DNA from: Bdellovibrio sp047344985
GTDB taxonomy: Bacteria; Bdellovibrionota; Bdellovibrionia; Bdellovibrionales; Bdellovibrionaceae
Assembly: GCF_047344985.1 (NCBI RefSeq)
Contig: NZ_CP178861.1
Coordinates: forward strand, 3,534,001 to 3,598,000
Length of the DNA: 64,000 bases
Direction: 5' to 3'
The notes below the pieces were generated by a model. That model was not told the DNA's origin, made no database searches, and was given only the letters and a program-made list of their open reading frames with translations. A program made the position numbers and the translations under genes. Position 1 is the stretch's first letter. The number at the start of each line of letters is the position of its first letter. This document shows, one piece after another, positions 24,932 through 34,355 of the stretch.

Positions 24932-26386
24932 CTACCAGCACGGTGGAACGACTTGGATACCTTTTAAAACGGACTTGATGGCTTCTGCGTACTTGCTATC
25001 TTTCGTAACAAGAATCACATCGCCGTTTTTATCTTTGGCTTCAGGAAGTTTGCCCTCGCACAAAGTTTTATTTTTTTGTTCATCGTGAGTTGTTTTAGAA
25101 ACTTCACCGGGAACTGCCAGGAAGCCTTCCAACTTCAACGCGTCTTTGGTTCTTGTAACAACCATATAAGTCATACGGAAAGTCGCACCGACTTCGCGGT
25201 TACTTAAAGCGACACCTGTGAGCGGCACCAAGCGAAGTTCTTCTTTGGTTTCTTTATCAGGATAACGACCAATAGAGATTTCTTTTAATTGATAAACCGT
25301 CTCAGAAAGGAAAGCCTGTTCAGCACCTTCTTCTTTCAAAGAGTATTTAAGCAGGTGACGAGCCTCTGCATCAGGAACTTGTTCAACAGTGCGCTGAACA
25401 GAGATCTCACATGAGCTCTTTGTACCTAATTGCAACAGGTGGCAAGTGGCCTTGCTCTTATCCAAGGCTTTTGCTTGAACAAAAAGAGACTCAAGAGCTT
25501 CGCCGTTCACTTTTCCTGTGTCTCCCATCCCATTGTCAGCTTTGATTTCCACATTGAAAATACGCACATCAAAACCTGTCTCAGACATTTTTTTAACAAG
25601 CTCATCGTGACGAAGGTTCTCACCTTGTTGAAGAATATAATTTTTAACAACACGGATGTTGTTATAATCACCTTGATTGAGCGGTGTCGCTTGCACAAGA
25701 GTCGAACGCTGAACCGCAGGTTTTGGAGGCGTCTTACCCGCAGCACGTTGTTGAGTTTTTCTTGCTGTCTCTTGTTTTTTTACTTCTGCATCTGCTTGCG
25801 CTTGCTGAGAAACATCTTCCTTCGCAGCTACACACTGGGATTTAGGAGAAATTTCTTTAACCAGATTGCAAAGCTGATCGCCCGGCAGGTTTTTAAGCGT
25901 GTAAAGACCTGTGAGGAATTCTGTCAGAATCAATTGGGCTTTATCCGCGTCAGTCGCATCTTTCACCGTGCGTGAATCAATCCACACTTCAAACTGTGTT
26001 TGACGAGCTTGGGCTTGCGCCGTGGCTTCAGAGTAAGTCATCGAAAGAGACTTCGCCTCGTCCTTTTTAAGATCCATTGGAGCAATGATCCATTTTTTTA
26101 ACTTAAACAGTGTTGGCCACGACGTTGTTGAACCTTCACTAAGCTTATCGAAGGCGGCTTTTAAATGCTTTTGATAAGGGACTAAGCTCGTTGGGTCGAC
26201 GACTTGACCTTCTTGTTCTTTGGTCAGCTTCGTGCGCCCGGCGACAGATTCCACCCTTGCATTTTTATTATTTGACGCCACACGTGGAGTGACCTGGTGA
26301 CTAGCCTCTTGACAGGCTGACAAAATAAGGGACGTCACAACCAGTACGGAAGGGATCAAATAGGAATATCTGCGCTTAGAGTTCAT
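24932..26386 (-). CDS. Large lipoprotein of unknown function
   Basis: The 484-residue protein has a lipoprotein signal (SLILSAC, Cys ~25). A Gln/Ala/Lys-rich coiled or disordered segment lies at residues ~190-240 (QAQADAEVKKQETARKTQQ). The rest is mixed alpha/beta with no motif I recognise. I chose the ATG at 26386, which gives a normal signal peptide; an in-frame codon 10 residues upstream is also possible. The neighbouring plus-strand TonB gene is divergent. It is probably anchored in the outer membrane or periplasm. Confidence 0.75.
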   Translation of the reverse strand: MNSKRRYSYLIPSVLVVTSLILSACQEASHQVTPRVASNNKNARVESVAGRTKLTKEQEGQVVDPTSLVPYQKHLKAAFDKLSEGSTTSWPTLFKLKKWIIAPMDLKKDEAKSLSMTYSEATAQAQARQTQFEVWIDSRTVKDATDADKAQLILTEFLTGLYTLKNLPGDQLCNLVKEISPKSQCVAAKEDVSQQAQADAEVKKQETARKTQQRAAGKTPPKPAVQRSTLVQATPLNQGDYNNIRVVKNYILQQGENLRHDELVKKMSETGFDVRIFNVEIKADNGMGDTGKVNGEALESLFVQAKALDKSKATCHLLQLGTKSSCEISVQRTVEQVPDAEARHLLKYSLKEEGAEQAFLSETVYQLKEISIGRYPDKETKEELRLVPLTGVALSNREVGATFRMTYMVVTRTKDALKLEGFLAVPGEVSKTTHDEQKNKTLCEGKLPEAKDKNGDVILVTKDSKYAEAIKSVLKGIQVVPPCW

Positions 26387-26536
26387 AAGAGCACCTCTTA
26401 GCATTCTTATTATCAAAAGTAGTGCCCCGTCTCATTTTGAGAAAGCCTTAAAATCCTCTCACTGAAAGGGTATTGCGAATCGGGTGGATTTTTTGGCCCC
26501 AAGATTGATCCTTACGGCGATTTGTGGGAAGTTTAT

Positions 26537-27130
26537 TTGGTTTTGAAATACGCACTTTGGATCGTTGTATCACTCATTCTACATCTTGCTCTTGGCAGCT
26601 ACCTTTGGTTTTCCAACCACGAAAATCCGCCTTCTCTTCATGAAGAAATCCTGGATCTCACGTTGGCAACTCCTGCCACTCAGACGAACAGTGCTAACTC
26701 CGCAAAAGCCCCCTCATTGGTGAAAAAACCTTCGATATCTTTGCCCGCTGGTTCGAATGGTAAAAATGTTTCCGAAACAGCGACCAATGAAAGACCTATA
26801 GAAGGAACAAATTCTTCTGAGAATGGTGATTCCGCACCTGTAGGCTGGGGTGAAGTCACGCGTTTTCCAAAAGTGGCGAAAGAAGTGAAAGCCTCCTATC
26901 CCGCTGAAGCAAAAAAAGCCGGAGTGGACGGTGCCGTTGTCCTGGATGTTTTGATTGATCGTTCGGGGAAAGTTCGTGACGTCAAGGTGATCAGTGGTCC
27001 TGGCTTTGGATTGAATGAATCTGCCATTGAGGCTTTAAAGCAATTCGAATTTCAACCTGCGCAAAAAGGATCTGAATCCGTTGCAGTTAAGATTCGTTAT
27101 ACCTACCGATTTAAATTAGATGTGAATTAA
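26537..27130 (+). CDS. tonB: TonB-family energy transducer
   Basis: The ~197-residue protein has an N-terminal transmembrane anchor (ALWIVVSLILHLALGSYLWF), a Ser/Pro/Asn-rich spacer and a C-terminal TonB domain (residues ~110-197: VKASYPAEAKKAGVDGAVVL, then AIEALKQFEFQPA and IRYTYRF). It uses the proton motive force to energise outer-membrane receptors. The start is uncertain: TTG at 26537 has GGAAG at 26527-26531 upstream; TTG at 26522 or 26543 is also possible. The receptor gene begins 16 nt later, so the two form a functional pair. Confidence 0.85.
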   Translation: MVLKYALWIVVSLILHLALGSYLWFSNHENPPSLHEEILDLTLATPATQTNSANSAKAPSLVKKPSISLPAGSNGKNVSETATNERPIEGTNSSENGDSAPVGWGEVTRFPKVAKEVKASYPAEAKKAGVDGAVVLDVLIDRSGKVRDVKVISGPGFGLNESAIEALKQFEFQPAQKGSESVAVKIRYTYRFKLDVN

Positions 27131-27146
27131 CCAAAGGGAACTCATC

Positions 27147-28958
27147 GTGAAACAAGTTTATTTATTGCTTTCCTTATTGATCAGCGGCCCGGCATGGGCT
27201 CAAGAAACTCCGCCCTCTTTCGAGACTGTAGTAGAAGATGTGGTCTTTAATACTTCAAGTCGCATCGTGATTGATGAAAAGACGATTAAAGATTCCCGCG
27301 CGCCCAACATTACTTCTCTTCTGGCGAGTCAAGCCAATGTCACTGTAACCAACACACCGTTTCAACCAAACTCCATCTACATCCGTGGCGGAGACTCAAG
27401 TCATTTACTAATTTTGGTCGACGGTGTTCCTTTCTATGATGCTTCAACAATTCAAAGAACATTCAATCTTAATTCTTTGGACGTCAAATCTGTTCGTCGC
27501 ATTGAAATCATCAAGGGCAGTCAAACCGTGCTGTATGGTGGCCAAGCTTTAAGCGGGGTTATTAAAATCGAGACTATTCCTCAAGAGCTTAAAGAAAAAA
27601 ACGGAATCCAAGGAGAGCTTGGAACACAAAATGCCCGCGATATTTCTGCAACTCATACTGAAATGCTCACAGACGACAGTGGAGTGATTATTCGCGGTCA
27701 TGGTTCATGGAAAGATGCGGAGTCTCCAGTTTTAGGTTCATCTAAAACTTATTCGCGCAACAACTGGAATGCGGAAGGCGCTTACGCTTGGAAGGGTGCC
27801 GTTGAAGGACATCTTAAGGCCAACTACATTCAGGAACTCAACTATTCCGCAACATCAGGTATGAGTTATCAAATTGTTGATACCTCGAACTTTGAACAAT
27901 ATGCGCGACAACTAGGTGTGTCTTCTAACTTGAAGTTCAATAATTATGCTTGGTCTCCTCGTCTGACTTTGAGTGCACAAAACAGCCTTCGCACTTTCAA
28001 TCAACCTGTGACTCCAGAAAATCCTATGCTCACAGATCAAGACTATGGCGCCAACCTGCGCACAGTCCGCTTAGATCTAACACCGATTAAAACTGATAAG
28101 CTGACTTTGACGACGGGCTTAAGCTACATTTTTGAGGATTTCGTGTATCGCGATACAGGTGCGGAAAAATCAAATTCTTTTGCCGAACAGCGCGGTGTTT
28201 TCGCTAAAGCGGATTACCAACTGGCTCCTAACTTTGTCGTTTCTGCCGGAGGACGTGTTGAGAACTGGGCGGATCAAGATCCGGTGAGCACGTATCAGTT
28301 GGGTTTAACTTTGTTTGAAAAAACAAAATTGGAAGTTTCGACGGGATATAAAATTCCTTCGTTGTTTCAGCTTTACTCCACTTATGGAAATCCGGATCTG
28401 AAGGAAGAAAGAGCGACTCAATACAGTCTTTCTCAAGAAATTCAGTTGAGCGAAAGACAACAGCTGTCGATCACACTCTTCACGTCGCAATTTTCAAATC
28501 TGATTGTGACTCAGGGAAGTTATCCTTCTTTGAAATACACGAACGTCAACAAATCAGAAACTCGTGGTGCCGAAGTCGTGTATACACTTCGTCCAACGGA
28601 CACGTCGTCGCTTTTAATGACTTATGGTTATCAAGAACCACGCGATATCGACAACGCTCGCTGGTTGATCCGCCGTCCTCTTGTGAATGGCAGCATTAAA
28701 TACATTCAGACTTGGGGACCGCAAACAGGCAGCTTGGAAATTGTCGGTGCTGGTGAAAGACTGGACCGCAATGGCAGCACCACGCTCACGACTCTTCCAG
28801 GTTATGCGATTGCCAACGCTTCTTATTCTTATGAGTTAGGTAACGGCTTGACGGCTTACACTCGTCTGAACAATCTTTTAGATTACCGCTATCAAGAGAC
28901 TTATTCGTTCTACACAGAAGGATTTTCCGGCGTTATCGGTGGTGAGTACTGGTTTTAA
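27147..28958 (+). CDS. TonB-dependent outer-membrane receptor
   Basis: The 603-residue protein has a signal peptide (cleavage after PAWA), a plug domain (residues ~25-150) with IYIRGGDSSHLLILVDGVPFY and RIEIIKGSQTVLYGG, and a beta-barrel ending in aromatic residues (GEYWF). The size and the plug motif resemble BtuB-like and small-siderophore receptors. The substrate (cobalamin, siderophore or another) cannot be determined, and no cobalamin riboswitch is seen upstream. The tonB gene directly precedes it. Its end overlaps the convergent hybrid kinase gene by 26 nt. Confidence 0.9.
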   Translation: MKQVYLLLSLLISGPAWAQETPPSFETVVEDVVFNTSSRIVIDEKTIKDSRAPNITSLLASQANVTVTNTPFQPNSIYIRGGDSSHLLILVDGVPFYDASTIQRTFNLNSLDVKSVRRIEIIKGSQTVLYGGQALSGVIKIETIPQELKEKNGIQGELGTQNARDISATHTEMLTDDSGVIIRGHGSWKDAESPVLGSSKTYSRNNWNAEGAYAWKGAVEGHLKANYIQELNYSATSGMSYQIVDTSNFEQYARQLGVSSNLKFNNYAWSPRLTLSAQNSLRTFNQPVTPENPMLTDQDYGANLRTVRLDLTPIKTDKLTLTTGLSYIFEDFVYRDTGAEKSNSFAEQRGVFAKADYQLAPNFVVSAGGRVENWADQDPVSTYQLGLTLFEKTKLEVSTGYKIPSLFQLYSTYGNPDLKEERATQYSLSQEIQLSERQQLSITLFTSQFSNLIVTQGSYPSLKYTNVNKSETRGAEVVYTLRPTDTSSLLMTYGYQEPRDIDNARWLIRRPLVNGSIKYIQTWGPQTGSLEIVGAGERLDRNGSTTLTTLPGYAIANASYSYELGNGLTAYTRLNNLLDYRYQETYSFYTEGFSGVIGGEYWF

Positions 28959-31467
28959 TTAAAATTTCTCTTAAAGCCTCTCGCGAGAGGGGCTTTTGCA
29001 AATAGCCATCAAATCCCGCCGCCAAACATTTTTCTTCATCACCCTTCATGGCATGAGCCGTAAGAGCTACGACATAACCTTTGTAGTTTTTCTTTTTCAA
29101 CTCTTCAAGGGCCTGGAAGCCGTCCATTTGCGGCATTTGAATATCCATTAAAATTAAATCATAAGTCTTATTACGGGCTTTTTCGACAGCCTCAATTCCG
29201 TTTTGGGCCATCTCAATAGCGTTCTCTTCAACGCCCAGCTTTTTTAAGTATCGGGAAAATAAATCGCGGTTGTCAGAGGCATCATCGACGATCAACACAC
29301 TGCTGATCGCCTTAAAGCTATGCCGCATATGATTTTCCTCTGGAACCGCAGGAAGATCCCGACCGTGATCCGCTTTTTGATAGGCGACCGTAATCAAGAA
29401 GCTGCTTCCTTTCCCGGCAGCACTTTTATCCAAGATTACATCACCACCTAAAAGACGCGCGAGCTTGCGCGAAAGAAAAAGACCCAGTCCCGTTCCTCCA
29501 AATCTTCGTGTCGTTGAACTGTCGGCTTGAGCGAAAGGTTGAAACAAATTACCTCTTTGTTCGGGAGAAATACCAATTCCCGTGTCGGTCACCCGAAACT
29601 GTAAATTCTTATTGCATCGGGCTTCAAGCTCCACATAACCCTCGTCCGTAAACTTGATGGCATTACCGATGACATTAATTAGAATCTGACGAAGCCGTGT
29701 TGAATCTGAAATTATAAACTCGGGAAGTTTTTGATATTTCACTTTCAGATCAATGCCTTTTTCTTCAGCGCGTCCTTTTAAAAGATGCACAACATCATCT
29801 AGCAAAGCAGGCAAAGAAAACGGAATATATTCAATCTGAATTCGTTCGGACTCGACCTTTGAAATATCCAAAATTTCATCAACGATGCGCAAGAGCTGTT
29901 GGCCGTTACGCAGAATCGTTTCAATAGTATTCCTTTGCTCTTCACTAAGAGATTCATCCTCTTTGAGCATTTCCGTAAAACCCAACATCGCTCCCAGAGG
30001 CGTACGAATCTCGTGACTGACGTTGGCCAAAAAGGCACTTTTCGCCCGGCTGGCTTCTTGCGCTTTATAAAACAGTCTTGAATTTTCAATCGCAATGGCC
30101 AAGCGGCTGGAAATTTCATCCGCAATAGATAAATCCATTTCATTAAATTCTTTTTTCTTAAGCAAAAACGTCACGAAACCAAACGGTTTTTGATCGCGGA
30201 TTTTAATGGGTGTCACAATCATCGAACTTATAAATATAGGTCGATCTTCAGAGGAGGCATCCGTACTAAAACTTTCAGTCAGATGCAAATCCATATCCAC
30301 ACGACGGTAAAGCTCTGACTCTCCAGAGCGCAGAACTTGGGCAGCCCCAAAAGCCGCGTCCCAACGCAGTGGATGGCGTTCACGCCAAGCTTTAATATAT
30401 TTTTCATCAAAATTATCGTGCGAGGTCACTTCCGTAATCGCAACGTCATAACCTTCTTCATTTAAAAGGTCGACAATACAAATATCAGCCATGAAGCCGA
30501 TCACTTCTCTACTAAAACTTTTTAGAATGCGTTCTTGATCAAAAGATTCTGCTAGCACGTAGCTTAATTCAGAAAGAAAACCCATCTGCTTGGCGCGAGC
30601 CTCCGCCGCTTCACGTGCCAACTGCTCTTCCAAAAGGGCCATTTGTTGTTTTTCGGCTTCTTTTCTTTCTGTGATGTCTTCAGAAACACAAAGAAGATAT
30701 TCTGGCTTTCCTTTTTTATCAAAGATCGGAATTTTTTTGGTATGCAAATACCGTAAGCCTTGCGCCGTTTGAATTGGCTCTTCCGGAATGTCCACGACAC
30801 GCGACTGTTCGACAACATAGCGGTCATTCTGAGTAAAACGATCGGCCTGTTCTTTCGGAAAGAAATCGTAATCGGTTTTACCGATCATTTGCGCTCCCGG
30901 AATTCCAATTAATTTTTCTCCGGCCTTATTAAAACGAACAAAACGAAAGTCTTTGACGTCTTTAACAAAAACCATCGTCGGCATATTTTCAAAAATCGCC
31001 TCAAAGAAGGCTTGGGATTGCTGAAGCTCTTGTGTGCGCAGTGAAACACGCTCTTCCAAACGCAGATTGGCTTGCTCTAGCTCTCGTTCGATTTTTTTTC
31101 GAGCGGAAATATCCAAAATCAGAGCGATCACTGTGCCGTCTTTAAACATAGTCAAAGAAACCAGCGCCGGAACGCGGTGACCATCCTTGTGAATATATTC
31201 TTTTTCAAAACCGGCAATAGTTTTGTGTCTAAGAAGTTCGTCGATATGGCCCTTGCTAATCTCGACATCCTCTGGCGCCGTGAGTTTGATCCAATTCAGC
31301 TCATGACGTTCAAGATCACGACGAGTGTAACCCAACATTCTTAAAATATAATCGTTCGCATCCAGAATTGAACCATTCATGGTGCTTGCGATAATACCAA
31401 TCATGTCGGAATCAAAGATCGTTTTGTATCTTTGATCTTGCTGATACCTTTCCCGGGAAGGTTCCAT
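28933..31467 (-). CDS. Hybrid sensor histidine kinase (PAS-PAS-GAF-HK-receiver)
   Basis: The 844-residue protein has PAS domains at ~10-130 and ~150-275, a GAF domain at ~298-465, and a kinase core with phospho-acceptor His485 (SHEIRTP). An HATPase with NAIKF and GGTGLGLFLSRKLA follows, then a C-terminal receiver (~720-840) with Asp775 in LILMDIQMPQMDG. No transmembrane segment is visible, so it senses a cytoplasmic signal through PAS/GAF. The phosphate passes from His485 to Asp775; the final partner is not nearby. Its stop lies inside the end of the convergent receptor gene (26-nt overlap). Confidence 0.95.
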   Translation of the reverse strand: MEPSRERYQQDQRYKTIFDSDMIGIIASTMNGSILDANDYILRMLGYTRRDLERHELNWIKLTAPEDVEISKGHIDELLRHKTIAGFEKEYIHKDGHRVPALVSLTMFKDGTVIALILDISARKKIERELEQANLRLEERVSLRTQELQQSQAFFEAIFENMPTMVFVKDVKDFRFVRFNKAGEKLIGIPGAQMIGKTDYDFFPKEQADRFTQNDRYVVEQSRVVDIPEEPIQTAQGLRYLHTKKIPIFDKKGKPEYLLCVSEDITERKEAEKQQMALLEEQLAREAAEARAKQMGFLSELSYVLAESFDQERILKSFSREVIGFMADICIVDLLNEEGYDVAITEVTSHDNFDEKYIKAWRERHPLRWDAAFGAAQVLRSGESELYRRVDMDLHLTESFSTDASSEDRPIFISSMIVTPIKIRDQKPFGFVTFLLKKKEFNEMDLSIADEISSRLAIAIENSRLFYKAQEASRAKSAFLANVSHEIRTPLGAMLGFTEMLKEDESLSEEQRNTIETILRNGQQLLRIVDEILDISKVESERIQIEYIPFSLPALLDDVVHLLKGRAEEKGIDLKVKYQKLPEFIISDSTRLRQILINVIGNAIKFTDEGYVELEARCNKNLQFRVTDTGIGISPEQRGNLFQPFAQADSSTTRRFGGTGLGLFLSRKLARLLGGDVILDKSAAGKGSSFLITVAYQKADHGRDLPAVPEENHMRHSFKAISSVLIVDDASDNRDLFSRYLKKLGVEENAIEMAQNGIEAVEKARNKTYDLILMDIQMPQMDGFQALEELKKKNYKGYVVALTAHAMKGDEEKCLAAGFDGYLQKPLSREALREILIKTSTHHR
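28973..28996 (+). terminator. Terminator of the receptor gene, inside the kinase coding region
   Basis: AAAGCCTCTCG and CGAGAGGGGCTTT pair with a 2-nt bulge, followed by TTTT, 14 nt after the receptor stop. It lies within the last codons of the minus-strand kinase gene, so the receptor terminator and the kinase C-terminus share sequence. Confidence 0.55.
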
Positions 31468-31550
31468 TTACGTTCCTCCCAAACTCCCAACCTACGCTTC
31501 CAAGAAAATCCTTTCAATGGATTCCTCAGAGGATTGAGAGCCGACAAGAA

Positions 31551-32489
31551 TTATGGCTTTGTGACTTTTCCGAGAGGTTTTAATTTTCCGACTTTGCCGA
31601 CTTTGGATGGCAAAGCATGTTGAATTTTTTCTGTCATCCACGGATCAATTGCCAAGAGTCTATCCAGATTTAAACCTGTTTTTACTCCCATGCCGTGGAA
31701 CATATATACAACGTCTTCAGTAGCCACATTGCCTGTGGCGCCCGGAGCATAAGGACATCCGCCTAAGCCGCCAAGACTTGTATCGAACACCGTCACACCC
31801 ATTTTGTAGGCGGCAAGAATATTCGCCAGAGCTTGCCCGCGGGTATCGTGAAAGTGACCTGCGAGTTTTTTTACAGGCACAACTTTTTTGAGTTTCTTGA
31901 AAAGAGATTCCACTTGGCCTACATCTGCGACACCAATGGTATCGCCAATAGAGATTTCATAGACGCCAAGCTTATGCATTCTTTTGGCAATTTTGATCAC
32001 ACGTGCTTCTGGAACTTTTCCTTCAAACGGGCAACCAAAACATGTTGAAAGATAACCGCGCACTTTGATTTTATGCTTTTTCGCCAAAGCCATCACCGGC
32101 TCAAAGCGCTTAAAGCTTTCATCAATCGTGCAGTTGATATTTTTTAAAGAGAAGGATTCCGAACAAGCTGCAAAGATCGCGATTTCTTTGACACCACTTT
32201 TAATGGCGTCTTGCATACCGCGCTCATTGGGCACAAGAACGGAGAATTCCGTTTTTTTAGGAATCTGTCCGGCTTTGACGAGTGCAAAAGTTTTTTCTAC
32301 CACTTCAGCAGTACCCGCCATTTGCGGAACCCATTGCGGAGAAACAAACGCACCGATTTCCACGCGTTTTGTTCCAGCTTCGATCAGTCGTTTTGCAAAT
32401 TCCACACGAGTGTCAGCATCCAAAACGGCTTTCTCGTTTTGAAGACCATCTCTTAATCCCATTTCCACAATAACAACTGACTTTTTCAT
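31551..32489 (-). CDS. mvaB: Hydroxymethylglutaryl-CoA lyase
   Basis: The 312-residue TIM-barrel enzyme cleaves HMG-CoA into acetoacetate and acetyl-CoA, the last step of leucine degradation. Seen motifs are EMGLRDGLQNE (substrate and metal site), GDTIGVA and the catalytic-Cys loop GLGGCPYAPGATGN. It is the last gene of a minus-strand leucine-degradation operon, 5 nt after the biotinyl-protein gene. Confidence 0.96.
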   Translation of the reverse strand: MKKSVVIVEMGLRDGLQNEKAVLDADTRVEFAKRLIEAGTKRVEIGAFVSPQWVPQMAGTAEVVEKTFALVKAGQIPKKTEFSVLVPNERGMQDAIKSGVKEIAIFAACSESFSLKNINCTIDESFKRFEPVMALAKKHKIKVRGYLSTCFGCPFEGKVPEARVIKIAKRMHKLGVYEISIGDTIGVADVGQVESLFKKLKKVVPVKKLAGHFHDTRGQALANILAAYKMGVTVFDTSLGGLGGCPYAPGATGNVATEDVVYMFHGMGVKTGLNLDRLLAIDPWMTEKIQHALPSKVGKVGKLKPLGKVTKP

Positions 32490-32494
32490 AGTGC

Positions 32495-32875
32495 CTATTT
32501 ATCGGTTTCTGGCTTAATTCTCACAAGGGCTTTTCCAAGAGCTACTTGTTCACCCACTGTGCAATTCACGCTGTCGATCGTTCCTGCGATCTCGGCCTTT
32601 AAAGTATACTCCATTTTCATGGCTTCCATCACGAGAACCGCTTGTCCCGCTTGAACAGCAGAACCTGGAGTTAAAAGAATCTTTGTCACTTTACCTGGCA
32701 TTGGCGCCATGACTTGATCCGAAGAACCACCGGCACCTGCTTTTTTTCGAGACTTTCGTCCAGAACCTGCATCCAGAGTGAAAACACGTCCATTGTGGTG
32801 CACCCACAAAGTGCCTTTGATCAATTGCGCATGAGCTTTATGGTCGACGCCATCGATACGTACTGTTACTTCCAT
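32495..32875 (-). CDS. Separate biotin carboxyl carrier protein of acyl-CoA carboxylase
   Basis: The 126-residue protein has a C-terminal biotinyl domain with the biotin-accepting Lys in VMEAMKMEY and an N-terminal segment (MEVTVRIDGVDHKAH) like that found before biotinyl domains in acyl-CoA carboxylases. It is too short to hold another domain. The ATG at 32875 starts one base after the biotin carboxylase stop; a longer frame would overlap that gene. It carries carboxybiotin between the biotin carboxylase and the carboxyltransferase encoded in the same operon. Confidence 0.93.
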   Translation of the reverse strand: MEVTVRIDGVDHKAHAQLIKGTLWVHHNGRVFTLDAGSGRKSRKKAGAGGSSDQVMAPMPGKVTKILLTPGSAVQAGQAVLVMEAMKMEYTLKAEIAGTIDSVNCTVGEQVALGKALVRIKPETDK

Positions 32876-32876
32876 C

Positions 32877-34355
32877 TTAGATACCTCTCCAGTAAGAAGC
32901 CCATGGAGACGAAGTCGCAGCCGCGACAGTTTCTCCACCACCGCGAAGTTGCAACAAAGCTCCTTCTGCGACTTTCTTATCGATTTCAGAAAGTGCCGGC
33001 TCTTTGATCGGTTCGCTGAAATAAGTTTCAATAAATCGTGTCGTCATTGTGCCCATCACGAATTCTTTGTGTGAAAGAATCTCAATTAAGTACGGAATAT
33101 TCGTGTGCACTCCAAAAACTACAGAGTCTTTTAAAACGCGGATCATTTTTTGAATTGCGCGAGGACGAGACTCATCCCACACAATCACTTTTGCAATCAT
33201 CGGATCGTAGTATGGCGTAATAGTGTCGCCCGCTTCAAAACCATATTCGTAACGGCGACGAGGACCTTCCGGCCATTGAACTTCACCCAAAAGACCTGTT
33301 GAAGGAACACCACCCAAGAATGGATTTTCCGCATAGATACGGCACTCAATCGAATGCCCTTTTGGAACGCGGATTTGTTTTGGATCGTGAACGTATTCGC
33401 CTTGCGCGGTAAGGATTTGCATCTTTACTAAATCCACACCAAGAACTTCTTCTGTCACCGGATGTTCAACTTGCAAACGCGTGTTCACCTCAAGAAGGTA
33501 AAACTCGCCGTCTTGCAAAAGGAACTCAACAGTTCCCGCCCCTTTGTATTTTCCAAGAGTGGCAATGGCACAAGCAGCTTCCCCCATGCGACGACGAAGG
33601 TCATCCGTCAATGATGGAGAAGTTGCTTCTTCAATAATTTTTTGATGGCGACGCTGCACGGAGCATTCACGATCAAAAAAATGAACGACATTGCCTGTGC
33701 TATCTCCGAAAACTTGGAACTCAATGTGTTTTGCGCGATCCAAATATTTCTCTAAGAAAACTTTCGGAGAACCAAACGCCGACTGAGCTTCACGTTGAGC
33801 GGATTCAATCAATTCCCCGGCTTCCGCCGAAGATTTAATCAGCTTCATCCCGCGACCACCACCACCGGCAGCGGCTTTCACAATCACCGGGTACCCGATT
33901 TTCTCGGCTTGTGTGATCAGGTGAGCGACATCTTGGTTTTCACCTTGATAGCCCGGCACCAAAGGAAGACCTGCTTGTTTTGCTAGATCCTTACAGTGAA
34001 CCTTATCACCTAAAGAACGAATCGATGCTGCAGAAGGACCGATAAATGTTAATCCTGCTTTACCAACTGCTTCCGCGAAATCAGCATTTTCAGATAAGAA
34101 ACCAAAGCCCGGGTGAATCGCTTGTGCGCCACCAGCTAAAGCTCCGTTGATATTTGCTTCAATATTCAAATAACTTTCTGCTGTGGGAGCTGGACCGATG
34201 CAGACGGTTTTTGTTGCCATTCTATAAGCGCGAGTATCAATGTCGGCCTCAGAATGCAAAAGAACTGTTTCAATGCCCAATTCTTCGCAGGCTTTGATGA
34301 TACGAACGGCCACTTCGCCACGATTGGCGATGGCGATACGAGAGAACTTACCCAT
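32877..34355 (-). CDS. Biotin carboxylase subunit of acyl-CoA carboxylase (methylcrotonyl-CoA type by context)
   Basis: The 492-residue protein is a complete biotin carboxylase: IANRGEVAVRII at the N-terminus, ATP-grasp glycine loop KAAAGGGGRGMKL, FDRECSVQRRHQK and EVNTRLQVEHPVTE. It ends after the BC domain with no biotinyl domain, which sits in the next gene. It carboxylates biotin with bicarbonate and ATP. I chose ATG 34355 (GGAG upstream), whose first base overlaps the preceding stop (TAATG). Neighbours point to 3-methylcrotonyl-CoA as the acyl acceptor. Confidence 0.93.
   Translation of the reverse strand: MGKFSRIAIANRGEVAVRIIKACEELGIETVLLHSEADIDTRAYRMATKTVCIGPAPTAESYLNIEANINGALAGGAQAIHPGFGFLSENADFAEAVGKAGLTFIGPSAASIRSLGDKVHCKDLAKQAGLPLVPGYQGENQDVAHLITQAEKIGYPVIVKAAAGGGGRGMKLIKSSAEAGELIESAQREAQSAFGSPKVFLEKYLDRAKHIEFQVFGDSTGNVVHFFDRECSVQRRHQKIIEEATSPSLTDDLRRRMGEAACAIATLGKYKGAGTVEFLLQDGEFYLLEVNTRLQVEHPVTEEVLGVDLVKMQILTAQGEYVHDPKQIRVPKGHSIECRIYAENPFLGGVPSTGLLGEVQWPEGPRRRYEYGFEAGDTITPYYDPMIAKVIVWDESRPRAIQKMIRVLKDSVVFGVHTNIPYLIEILSHKEFVMGTMTTRFIETYFSEPIKEPALSEIDKKVAEGALLQLRGGGETVAAATSSPWASYWRGI

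Noticed and set aside
27100..27146. Possible cobalamin riboswitch before the TonB-dependent receptor
   Set aside because: The 16-nt gap after tonB is far too short, and no cobalamin-box-like sequence is visible before tonB either.
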